Assembly: GCA_028023455.1 (NCBI GenBank)
Contig: JAQFVV010006238.1
Location: 3,976,572 to 4,040,571, forward strand
Source of the DNA: Epiperipatus broadwayi
Lineage: Eukaryota > Onychophora > Udeonychophora > Euonychophora > Peripatidae
Direction of reading: 5' to 3'
Length of the DNA stretch: 64,000 nucleotides
In this document: one piece after another, positions 36,201 through 46,700 of the stretch
Position numbering within the stretch: the first letter of the stretch is position 1
Layout: every line of letters starts with the position of its first letter
Made by a program: the position numbers and the translations under genes
Notes under the pieces: generated by a model
The model's database searches: none
Told to the model about the DNA's origin: nothing
Seen by the model: only the letters and a program-made list of their open reading frames with translations

Positions 36201-36766
36201 GGCACTTTAATCAAATAAATCTGCAGTTTCTAGGACACATGTTCATTATGGCTTTCCACAAGAACATTTTTCACTTTTTGTTCTTATTTCATGATTTAAA
36301 AATTATATTATTAAAACTTGTATGTTTTATGGATTTTTAAGCATCTATTTATGCTTTACCTTAACGCAAGTGTAACATAATTGAGTACTGCTTTGTATTA
36401 TCAACCAATAAAATTAATGATTTAAATTTTAAAACATTTATTTGCTGCAGCAATCTTCACATGTGTATTAACAGAACATTAAAGCTTATATTATTTAAAA
36501 AGTAAAATATTTGTTGCTAAAGTATTTTAAAATTTTATTTTATAATCAATAAACCTACTTATCGTATAAAAATTGGAAGCTTTATGAAGAAATAATAAAA
36601 TTCTAGGTGGAGAAATGATCAGGTTTTTTTGGGCATAGGTGCAGATTTCTGACTTCCAGAAAGGAGATGTCAGATTACTAAACATTTTGAAAATTATAAA
36701 TTTAAATAGGAAATTCAAAATTGAACGTCTAATGAAAGGTGTCAGAAATTTGAATATGCTTTTTAT
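36201..36766. other. No firm feature
   Basis: AT-rich, with GCTGCAGCAATCTTCACA at 36436. The minus-strand 89-codon frame (36527-36796) has no motif. Confidence 0.4.
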
Positions 36767-36934
36767 TAAAAGGTAAATAACATCACACATCACCATTTCT
36801 TATGCTTGCTTATAACTGTTATTAAAACAGGCAAACTCTCCATTCAGTATTATCACTCAGTGCAAGCCAGAGTAATCAATGGATATCAGAAGGCTTATGC
36901 ATAAAATCCCTATCTAGTGCCTACTCATCCAATA

Positions 36935-36976
36935 TCCCCAGATTAGTTTCTGGCTTGTGGCCTTCATCAGTGAAGA
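36935..36976 (-). ncRNA. Hammerhead-ribozyme-like motif (inverted arm)
   Basis: Minus strand: TCTTCA / CTGATGA / A GGC CACAA GCC A / GAAAC / TA / ATC / TGGGGA. Core sequences CTGATGA and GAAA are intact, the cleavage triplet would be ATC (NUH), helix II is GGC:GCC, and helix I pairs with two G-U wobbles. See the copy at 43597 for caveats. Confidence 0.55.
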
Positions 36977-37173
36977 GCTTGGATCTGAGACAGCAAAATG
37001 TATAGGTACTGAACTAAGTTCAGACCTATATGACTATATAAGATAAGGAGCTTGGATTGAAAATATTGTTTTTTCAATTTAAGACTCATGGTTTTGTAAT
37101 TGAGATAAAAGGTGGCTCCTGGAGAGTTGCATTAGATCCTAATATCTAGGTGCAGTGCTCTCAGATCCAAGGC

Positions 37174-37215
37174 TCCTCACTGGCAAAGGCCACAAGCCAG
37201 AAACTAGTCTGGGGA
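37174..37215 (+). ncRNA. Hammerhead-ribozyme-like motif, eroded core
   Basis: TCCTCA / CTGGCAA / A GGC CACAA GCC A / GAAAC / TA / GTC / TGGGGA. The first core box is mutated (CTGGCAA for CTGANGA), so cleavage is unlikely; helices I and II are retained. Confidence 0.45.
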
Positions 37216-37625
37216 TATTGTATGAGTAGGCACTAGATGGGATTTTATGCACAGGCCTTCTGGCATCCATTGATTACTCTGGGTTGCCCTGAGTGGCAAA
37301 ACTCTATGGAGAGTGTTGCTTGTTTTAATAACAGTTATAAGCAAGCATAAGAAATGGTGATCTTGTGATGATTATTGGCTTAAAACCAATCCTGCCTAAT
37401 ATGATAGTGGTGGCTATGGTTATTAAGGAACCAAAGACACCAAAATGTATAGGTACTGAACTGAGTTCAGATCTATATGACTATATAAGATAATGAGCTT
37501 GGATTGAAAATATTGTGTTTTCAATTTAAGACTCATGGTTTTGTAGTTAAGTAGAGATAAAAGGTGACTGCTGGAGGATTGTATTAGATCCTAAGATCTA
37601 GGTGCAGAGCTCTCAGATCCAAGGC

Positions 37626-37667
37626 TCCTCACTGACAAAGGTCACAAACCAGAAACTAGTCTGGGGA
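37626..37667 (+). ncRNA. Hammerhead-ribozyme-like motif, eroded core
   Basis: TCCTCA / CTGACAA / A GGT CACAA ACC A / GAAAC / TA / GTC / TGGGGA. Core box one has one change (CTGACAA). Helix II reads GGT:ACC, a compensated pair change relative to GGC:GCC elsewhere. Confidence 0.5.
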
Positions 37668-37795
37668 TATTGGATGAGTAGGCACTAGATGGGTGATTTT
37701 ATGCACAAGCCTTCTGGCATCCATTGATTCCTCTGGCTTGCACTGAGTGGCAATACTGTATGGAGAGTTTTTTCTGTTTTAATAAAAGGTAAATA

Positions 37796-39380
37796 GTGAT
37801 TAGGAAATTACACAAAGATGCTATATTATTTGCAAAAAAGTTGTTTAAACATGCTAAAAATTATTCCACTGATATTGATGAAAAAATGCTTTCTGAGAAT
37901 TGTTAGAATTTTCTATTCTGGAAAAGATAAAATTGTCTGCAAGCATTAGTTTGTCTCACAGGGTAATGAGATAAGTTGAAATCATTGCAGCAGAAACAGA
38001 GGATAAGCCAACAGAAATATCATATGAATTTAAGACATTTCAGTGGCTATTGATGAAATACTAACATCGGATTTATCTCAATTTGCTATATTTAGATGTA
38101 GCACCAATCCTCTTTAACACCATTACATGAAATGATGTCTATCAAGAAGCAAATTATGCAATTATGAAATCAAGATTCCTTTTTGAGTGATTTATTAGTA
38201 TTAACAAATGGAGCTGCTGCAATAATTTAATCTATGATAGATTTTATTCATAAGCTAAAATCAGAATTAACTTCTCTAAATTTATGAATCAATGGCTTTG
38301 TGGCAGTTCATTGATTAATCAGTCAAGAGATTTATATATTAAGTTAGCAAAATTTGATTATATTATGTATGTCATTATTTTGAGCATTAATTGTAAAATC
38401 TCAAGCTCTCAACTATTGCAAATTTAAAGAATTCTTAGATCTGCAAATTTAAAGAATTCTTAGATCTTAAGGTCAGAGTATAGAGATTTTGCAGTTATGC
38501 AAAATGGAACTGCTGCAATAATTTAATCTATGATAGACTTTATTCATAAGCTAAAATCAGAATTAACTTCTCTAAATTTATGAATCAATGGCTTTGTGAC
38601 AGTCAAGAGATTTATATATTAAGTTAGCAAAATTTGATTATGTTATATATGTCATTATTTTGAGCATTAATTGTAAAATCTCAAGCTCTCATATTGCAAA
38701 TTTAAAGAATTCTTAGAACTGCAAATTTAAACAATTCTTAGATCTTAAGGTCAGAGTATAGAGATTTTGCAGTTATGCAAAATGAAACTCATGCAGCATT
38801 TTATTGGTTCAGGGAAGTATGCAACTTCTTTAAAATAAAAGGTAAATTTTCCCCTTAGCTGAATAATAAATGTATTTCATACATTTTTTATAAATTTACA
38901 ACCATTTAAATGGTCTTAATTTAAACTGTGAAAGAAAAATCAATTAATTCATGAATTATATAGTCATAATAAGACTTATGAAATGAACCTTTAATTTTGG
39001 GAAAATCAACTCGGAAATAATGCCACCTTCCATTAGTCAGTTGAAAATTTTTGATTGTATTAATTATGCGGATTAGTTAAATGACTTGAAAAAGATCTGA
39101 ATTCAAAGCCAAAGAAGCCAATTTTTGTAAATATGTTAAATGATCTTGATTTTTAAAAAAAAATGCACAAAAGGTAATAATTAACTTTTGCAACAAAAAT
39201 TTCATAGTGAATCTTTATTGCAATTTCAAGCTAATCTTTTTGAAGAAAACTACACAACAAAGGTATGCTTTGTTAGAATATATACTGCATATTTGTCATT
39301 TCTTCCAAATATGAAGTGTCTTTCTTATGTGAAGTTCATAAAGTCAAAAACCAAGATCAAGATTGACTGAAAAGTGTCTT
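37796..39380 (+). pseudogene. Decayed hAT-like (ZBED/SCAND3-type) transposase
   Basis: Piecewise translation across frames gives blocks in the order of this transposase group. 'SASISLSHRV' (about 37938-37967) precedes 'DISVAIDEI..SDLSQFAIFR' near 38035-38095 (cf. the D of I..A.DESTD...QLAIF). Then 'NQWLCGS' and 'VMYVIILSIN' appear, then 'FKEFLDL', then 'REVCNFFKIKGK' near 38815-38850, with 'LNGLNL'-like, 'LFEENYTTK' further on (39188-39280 frame). Stops and frameshifts are frequent. The middle is duplicated in tandem (38207-38503 / 38504-38780). Identification comes from memory of the family, so it needs a profile search. No terminal inverted repeats found. Confidence 0.5.
38207..38780 (+). 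repeat. Tandem duplication of about 290 bp
   Basis: Two units (38207-38503, 38504-38780) begin with CTGCTGCAATAATTTAATC and are nearly identical; the second has a deletion of about 17 bp. Each also holds an internal two-fold repeat of GCAAATTTAAAGAATTCTTA. The duplication occurred after the transposase decayed or during decay. Confidence 0.9.
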
Positions 39381-39794
39381 GAAGATAATTTACGAACTAT
39401 AGATTCTCCAATGCAGAAAATATCGGAGATTTTGAAAAAAATATCCAACACCAAGTTTTTACTAAGATGCATATGTAATTCCTTTGTATTTTTGTTATAT
39501 AAAGGTTATATGCAATTTCTTTAAGTATTACATTGTTTGGTATACTTCATATTAAGTAGAATGTGATTTGGCTTAACTTATAATAACAGATATCCCATGA
39601 AGCCACTATTTGATGAAGAAGATTTCTCTTACTTGGTGTGGAATAATTAATTGTTTTTTACCATAACGTAATTACAAGTCTATGCTTTGTAAATGCTATA
39701 TAAAATTAATTATTTAAATTTATATTATAGGCAGTTTTATGAGCTTTTGAGAAAAAATGATTTTTGTTCAGTTGGTTTTATGAAATTAGTAAGT
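39381..39794. other. No recognisable feature
   Basis: AT-rich spacer. Confidence 0.4.
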
Positions 39795-40095
39795 TACACA
39801 AATATATCACATGATCATCATTTCATATGCTTACACAGGCTGATAATAACAACAGCAAACCAACTAGGTAAAAGATGATTGCTGGATAGTTGCATTAGTT
39901 CTTAAGATCTATGTGCAGTGACCTCAAATCCAAGCTTCTTCACTGATAAAAGCCACAATCTAGAACTTAATCTGAGGACATTGAATGAGTAGGCACTAGA
40001 TAGGGATTTTATGGAGAAAACTTCTGGCATCCATTGATTATGAAAACTTGCACTTGGTGGCAATTCTGTATAGAGAGTTTGCTATTGTTATTAAG
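39795..40095 (+). mobile_element. Foldback repeat family, copy 3 (decayed)
   Basis: Starts with ATATCACATGATCATCATTT as other copies do, contains GATTGCTGGATAGTTGCATT and GTAGGCACTAGATAGGGATT, and ends near AGAGAGTTTGC. Hammerhead-like motif at about 39928-39972 has both cores damaged (CTGATAA, GAACTT). An old copy without a visible target duplication. Confidence 0.75.
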
Positions 40096-40724
40096 CAAAT
40101 ATAAGTTATAATTTCATATTACTTATCAAATGTTGCCAGTTTCTTATATAGTAATTAAAAAATAGAATATGATTGATTAAAAATCAATCATGTTTATTAT
40201 ATAACCATTGTGAGTCACATAGAATAATTTATAAGCAGTGGTTCCTGCTTCCACATTTGTAAATGGGACACTTTATATTAAGCAGGTGATTCAGAAGTTT
40301 TATGACATCACATTATTTGATTTTCAAAAATTACTAGAATAGCCAGAGCATATTTTCATTCTCTATTCTAGCTCAATCTATGGCAAACTTTATTTATCTG
40401 TGATTGTCAGGTGAGAATTGGTTTTGAATTTTAAATTAAAACTTGATAGTAAAGATGAAATGAAAGATGGTGGTCAGATGCATAACTAACTATGTTCGTT
40501 CTATCTTTGGGTTTAAATCCTTATTAATAAAAGCAAAAACCCAAAATTTCTCTTAAGGATAATGATTTAATTTCACATACATGTGTAATTAGTGATAGCT
40601 CGAGTATACACTAGATGGTATTGGGGTACAGAAAAAATAAGGTCAAAATATTTTTGATAGAATCTAAAATGAAGTCGATAGATATGTATTGGGTGATAAA
40701 TTAAGAACAATAAATTAGATTAAA
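40096..40724. other. No recognisable feature
   Basis: AT-rich spacer. A tRNA-like hint (TTGGGTTTAAATCC near 40508) is too weak to call. Confidence 0.4.
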
Positions 40725-40950
40725 ACAAAGGCAAAACTCTCCATACAGTAGTAGTGCCACCTAGTGCTTACCAGAGTAATCAATAGATGCAAGAACGTTT
40801 GTGCATATAATCTCTATGTAATGTGTACTCATCCAATATCCCCAGACTAGTTTCTAGCTGGGTGATGCTACTGTTGTAAAGTTTTGCCTCTTTTACAGCA
40901 TTTGTAAGCATAGGGAATGGTGACCATATGATGTTTAGTAGTTTAATACA
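40725..40950 (-). mobile_element. Foldback repeat family, copy 4 (decayed)
   Basis: Left end CAAAGGCAAAACTCTCCATA, right arm GGTGACCATATGATGTTTAG. Reads on the minus strand. Only the second half of the hammerhead-like motif remains (minus: GAAACTAGTCTGGGGATATT at about 40835-40855); CTGATGA is lost. Confidence 0.75.
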
Positions 40951-41911
40951 TTAAATTCTTTAACAAGAAATAGGACAGACTTTTTTTTTTTTAATGAGAA
41001 AAATTAAAAGATAGATTTGAAATGTTTTGTTAAGACCTCTATGAGAAATAATGAAGGAGAAGGAATCACTCTCTATGAGTTTATTCATCAAATTTCTTAA
41101 TTGATAATAATAAAAGTTTGAGTATTGTGGTTGTTTTACTCTTAAACTAAGAGCAGCCAGATACCCATTTACCAACCAATGTGAATGATTAGCTGGGTTG
41201 GTTATTGGTCTAACTACTGGGGAAAAAGTTCTAAACTAATGAAACCTGAAGTTTTTTTGGTTTTTAAAAAATCTGAATTATCCCATGTTTATAACTTTTT
41301 AATATTGTAAAGTAAATGGGTTATTTGTTGGTCTTAAATTGAAGTTTTTTTGGTCTTTAAAAAATCTGAATTATCCCATGTTTATAACTTTTTAATCTGA
41401 ATTATCCCATGTTTATAACTTTTTAATATTGTAAAGTAAATGGGTTATTTGTTGGTCTTAAATTGATTTATATGAAATTATGTATTTATCATTGCAATGG
41501 TATAGTCTAAGCATTGAAATCAGTCAACATAGTGTTAGTTATTTTAAAAGAAACTATATATATTTTAAATGAACAAAAAAAAAAAGAAAGCTTTTTTGTT
41601 AAATAGTCCACTCCAGGGAAAAGCCCTGAACAACAGCCCCTCATAGAGGAACAAAAAATATTATCCATCAAACTTATCAGTTATTATGTGATGATGGGTT
41701 TTAATGCCTTCTAGATATACATTTTTTGATGATTGGTTATGGGCTGGCTATTCTTTTTAATAGAATTTTACTTTGTCTGGATTAAGCATGGGAGATGTAT
41801 GAATATGCAGTTTCTATGTATTATATTAAGGCCCTTTATAAAGAATACACACACACATATATATATATATGTTAAGTGTAATAATATTCTAGGTTAAATG
41901 GGTTTGTAAGT
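40951..41911. other. No gene; tandem duplication at 41248-41464
   Basis: 41248-41340 and 41341-41464 are two copies of a segment of about 93 bp that begins GAAGTTTTTTTGG; the second copy has a further 31-bp internal duplication (CTGAATTATCCCATG). No ORF. Confidence 0.7.
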
Positions 41912-42053
41912 AATCATTAAATAACAGTCAACACTTAGACAATACCAATATAAACAACAATAAACAATTTCAAACTGTTGCCTTGACAACAGTTTGAAAT
42001 AATTGATTGCTATTGCTATTGGGATTGTCTAAGTGTTGACTGGTTTTTAATGA
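41912..42053. mobile_element. Palindromic MITE-like element
   Basis: Core terminal inverted repeats CAGTCAACACTTAGACAAT (41925-41943) and the complement (42024-42042) are exact; the symmetry extends outwards through ATCATTAAA. A second inverted repeat (CAAACTGTTG / CAACAGTTTG) lies at the centre. Related end sequence at 20425. No coding capacity; non-autonomous DNA transposon or foldback, type unknown. Confidence 0.75.
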
Positions 42054-42687
42054 TATATATAGTAAAAGTAAGCCAAGGAGATTAGTTAGTCAAATTCTTT
42101 TGTGTGTGTGTATTTTTTTAAAAATTTACTTTTGCAAACCTATTAGCTATAATTAAATATAATCAATTACTATAGAAACAAAATAATTACATAAGGATAT
42201 ATGTATGATGCATACACATGTAAAGTATAGAGACATTGCCATGATATTCTTTTCTTTCAAATTAAACTTAAGATAAAAAAGTGCTATTATTGGACACTAG
42301 AGAAAAGTGGTTAAGCCTGGAATTGTCACTGATGGTCAATGATTTCTCTAACATCATTACTGCAAAATATATTTTTAATTTATTTGCATGGAATGACTAC
42401 ACACTTTGTTTACATTATAATGAATTCATAAAAATATTTAATTTAACATATGCATATATATATATATGTTGTACCAGTTGTGAGTAAACTGCAAAAGGAA
42501 TTCGTTACTCATTGAAACAAAGCTCTTCGATTTCTCTTTGGGTTATTAAAGGATAAAGTTGGCCAAACTCTTAATGTCTATTTGATAATGTTTCATTTAG
42601 TATTACTATGCTATTGTTCGCATAGGAATAATATAATTTTCTTCCTTTTCTTATGTATTGATTTCTATTTTTACATATATCATTTAC
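42054..42687. other. No recognisable feature
   Basis: AT-rich spacer; the 68-codon frame at 42281-42487 has no motif. Confidence 0.4.
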
Positions 42688-42868
42688 AACTTTCTTAAAC
42701 ACTTCAACAATACTGTTTTTTATATCAAACCTTTATTCTTATAGTTTGAGTCAGTTGGTTTTAGAAATAGGATTGTAAAGAGCTGTAACGGTGACTGCAG
42801 GATAGTGAAAACTGTAAGAATAAAGTTTTGACATAAGAAATAGTATTGTTGAAGGGTTTAAGAAAGTT
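42688..42868. repeat. 57-bp inverted repeat (hairpin)
   Basis: 42688-42744 and 42812-42868 are near-perfect reverse complements (for example CTTCAACAATACT with AGTATTGTTGAAG), separated by 67 bp. RNA would form a long imperfect stem similar in size to an animal miRNA precursor or a MITE. Confidence 0.8.
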
Positions 42869-43072
42869 CTGGGTATTATTACCATGTTATTATTCACAGG
42901 GTAAATAGATTGACTTCTCATCCATATTCATTAATGTAATGGGTTACGACCTTTTATTTTACATTTAAGAAAAACACTACAATTGAATTTTTTTCTCAAA
43001 TGCCTGATCACCTTGCATTTTTTTGTAGACAGGATACAGAATGATCATTCTCATTTTATATTAAAAATATTA

Positions 43073-43749
43073 AACCACTAAACATCACATGATCACCTCT
43101 TCTTATGCTTGCTCACAACTGTTAATAAAACAAGCAAAACTTTTCATACAGTAGTGCCACTCAGTGCAAGCCAGAGTAATCAGTGGATGCCAGAAGGCTT
43201 GTGCATAAAATCCCTATCCCCAGACTAGTTTCTAGCATTCATTGATTACTCTGGCTTGCACTGAATGGCTCTACTGTATTGAAAGTTTTGTCTGTTTTAA
43301 TAACAATTGTGAGCAAGCATAAGAAGACGTGATCATGTGATGTTTAGTGGTTTAATACCAATCCTGCCTAATAAGATATTGGTGGCTAATGGTTATTAAA
43401 GAACCAAAGACACCAAAATGTATGAATACTGAACTGAGTTCAGACCTATATGACTATATAAGTGAATGATCTTGGATTGAAAATATTGTTTTCAATTTTA
43501 TTCTCATATTTTTGTAGTCAGGTAGAGATAAAAGGTGGCTGCTGGAGGGTTGCATTAGATCCTAAGATCTAGGTGCAGTTGGCTCAGTTCCAAGGCTCCT
43601 CACTGATGAAAGCCACAAGCTAGAAACTAGTCTGGGGATATTGTATAAGTAGGCACTAGATACGGATTTTTTGCACAAGCCTCTGGCATCCATTGATTAC
43701 TCTGGCTTGCACTGAGTGGCACTACTGTATGGAGAGTTTTGCCTGTTTT
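43073..43749 (+). mobile_element. Foldback repeat family, copy 5 (best preserved ribozyme-like motif)
   Basis: 677 bp flanked by a 13-bp direct repeat, ATTAAAAATATTA (43060-43072 and 43750-43762). Structure: inverted 5' arm (43073-43230), then one direct unit with AACTCTCC-complement at 43268, then 'CCAAGACACC...' region and the hammerhead-like motif, ending TTTTGCCTGTTTTA. It abuts the 5' end of an old RTE copy. Confidence 0.9.
43597..43638 (+). ncRNA. Hammerhead-ribozyme-like motif, intact core
   Basis: TCCTCA / CTGATGA / A AGC CACAA GCT A / GAAAC / TA / GTC / TGGGGA. Helix I is 6 bp with one G-U; core one is CTGATGA (43603-43609); helix II is AGC:GCT; core two is GAAA; the expected cleavage is after GTC (43630-43632). 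The helix III segment ACTAGT is self-complementary, which would suit a dimeric hammerhead, since a 2-base loop cannot close it in a monomer. Odd: the first helix II pair is A:A in all copies where G:C is usual. Activity is not shown. Confidence 0.6.
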
Positions 43750-43762
43750 ATTAAAAATATTA

Positions 43763-46700
43763 CTGATAAAAATAAATCATGTTCATATTATTTTGGAAAT
43801 TATAGCTTTTCTTATCTAGAAGGTTTTTAATTTAAGCATCCACTTAATGATATTTTTCTTATTGTAAATCACTTTTAAATGAAGTAGAGTTGCATAAAAT
43901 GTAACAACTGAATAATTAATGTGGACATAATGCTACTTTTTGATATAGCTTAAGGGAAAGAAGGAATTGATTTGAAAAATGGATGTGTAATTTACAACGC
44001 CAACCCAAGTGGAGTATGATTCTTTATAAATAATATATATATAAAACAACATTGTGGTGATTGGAAATACATCAGAACCGTGAAATTAGTTATTTATATT
44101 AATGAAAGATTTAAAATACAAATAATTCCCACTTATATTCCCAATAACATTTCGTTCTGATGAATTGTTGAAGTGATTTTTTAGGTAAATACGCAGAATA
44201 TGTTGAATTAGTTATAACTTAATGCTAGAATAGTAAAACAATTAACAGATGAAAATGTAGGCAAAATCAAATATGAAGACTGCAATAAAAAGTGACATTT
44301 GACTTGTGGAATTGTCAGGGAAACAAAACTATATATTATAAATTCTTTTTTCCGCTCCTTAAATATCTAAAGTGTATATATATAATAGGCATAGTAACAT
44401 TCATATGGTGATACAACAGACTTGGATTCTATTCTGATTAACAACATGTATATTTTAAGACTGTAAATATTTTAATAGATTTAACATTGAAAATGAACAT
44501 TAATTATTTAGTGATGAGATCCATTTTAATGAAAAGCTACAAAGAGAAAAGATTTTAGGGAAGACAATATCTACTGTTGATATCTTTCTCTAATCTTTAG
44601 AAACAGTTTCAAGAAATTTAAGTTACAACTTAACTTATTTTAAAGTGTTAGTGAACTTGAAAAATGGCTCCGATTTGAATGCAATCAATAAATAACTACT
44701 AACGAGTGCTCCTTATATAGTGTGTGTGGGGGTGGGTGAGTGATAATAATTCAGAGGAAATTTTTAATTGAAAAGACAATATATGACGAAAAGAAGGAAA
44801 TAATAAAGTATTTAAAAATGATGATGTTTTAAAAGAATTAGAAATCTTGATTTTCTTAAAATGATATGAAAAAGGGTTATTGATAAATATAAAGGTATAT
44901 GGTTGTGACTTGGCAAGGAAAGTCTTAGAAGATAAAGAAGTTATAAAATGTTTTGTATTTTAGAACATCTTAATATTAAAAAGAAAGTCCATTTCAGCAA
45001 TAAAAATGAACGATGGCATTAGTAATAAAATTGAGATAACTTTTAAAGTATGCAAAAGAATTCTATAAAGAATTTAATAAATCCTTGGCATGGAAGATAT
45101 CCTCTGGGAACTTCATTCCCTCTTTTTTCACTGCCATGCCCCAAAAATTTCTGGGCTTTCCAATCTACAACTCACCCCTTGCAATGAGGAGAACTATACA
45201 GGACTTCCTTCTCCTCTTGATCCAACAAAACATTGATTCATTATCCAAAGTTTATTTGTCATTATATGCAAAAACTTCACTGCTCAACATCCTGGTGTTC
45301 CCAAGGATCTCTTATTACATGCCGATTATTAATTTTTCCCAGTAATTCATTAGAAAGATAAATTCACTGTGCAAGACATATGGAAGGGCAAGACCATGGC
45401 CATCAGCATTAGGGGTCTCCATAAGCACACAAAACTCAATGGCTATTGCTGCATTCTGTTTTAATCTTTTGCTTCCAGCGTACACATAACACCATCCTTA
45501 ACCTTTCTGGAAGCATCATGCATTACATCTGTTTCTCCTACAGACACCCATTCTCCTTCCGTGAGGAGTTGGTTGTCATCTTTATTGTTAAAGATTGCAA
45601 AATTTATCCCTCTACCTATTCAGATTAACTCACAGAAAATTATGTACTGGGATGCATACCACCTAACTAATGATGAAACCCCCCTCCCCCATCACTGTTA
45701 ACCCTTCCCAATCATTCATTAAATGGTGGCATCTCGAACTGAAATTTTTTGGTTTTTTGATTAAATTAAACCTGAGTGCTCTGCCCACATGCCATTTTCT
45801 GGTCTATTGTAGAGGGTTCTCATGCTTGGACCCAGTCTTCCCTTTATGTAAATGGGATGATGACACAATAACACACATTCTGAGCCATTGTACATCACTC
45901 CAATGGGACAGAGACTTTATTGCATCCATATGCAAACCAAGAGTGCCTCTCCTCACCGGACTGATTTCTAGCATATCCAATGGGATCTTTCCATCCATAA
46001 GAATCGTGCACTCATTTATGGCCATACCTTGGTTGACCATAAGAAATTACTTCTTGCAAAACTTCAGGCCATCAGAAACAGAGATGAAAAATTAGCTCCA
46101 ACTTGCACCTACAATGCTACATAGAGCCTTGTAGCAATGGACAATTTGTGATTGAACAGTTGCTTTTTTTATGCCCAGACCATCGGTATTGGGTTATGTA
46201 ACCTTTATTATAGTGTCTGCTAATAACATAACTCTGTTATTCCAATAATGTAATTTTTTGAGCTCACAATGAAATTTCTTGATAAAAAAAAAGAATTATG
46301 TAGTAATAAAGAACAAGTAAGCGAAGCAGTCCTTCAGTTTACAAAATTATCTACTTACTAAATATTTTAAGTATTAAATATTTTAAATTAAATTTTAAGA
46401 CATGAAATTAAATTTTTGAAGAGGGGGACAAACTCCAAAAATAATGGAATTATTACAAATGTTTTAAAAGAAGTAGGGGAAGAAACAGTTTATAAAGCCA
46501 TATACCAAGTAGGTAAATGATATAACATACAAGAGGATTGGAAATATGCAATAAGTATAAAATAAAAATAAAAGAGAAAGATCTTTATTAAGGTATTACA
46601 ACTATTATGAATCTTAGCTGACCAAAAGAACAGTACGGAGTTAAATGCTTTTAACTCAGTTGATCATATTTATATGTTAAGAAGAATTATAGAAAGACCC

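Larger units (their letters stand above)
36780..37782 (+). mobile_element. Foldback/tandem repeat family, copy 2 (long form)
   Basis: About 1.0 kb flanked by a 13-bp target duplication, TAAAAGGTAAATA (36767-36779 and 37783-37795). It has an inverted 5' arm (36780-36990) and then tandem direct units. The unit repeats at about 452 bp (GTC of the two hammerhead-like motifs at 37207-37209 and 37659-37661). Both units end near GGAGAGT and TGTTTTAATAA. No ORF. The right edge abuts the hAT-like relic. Confidence 0.88.
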
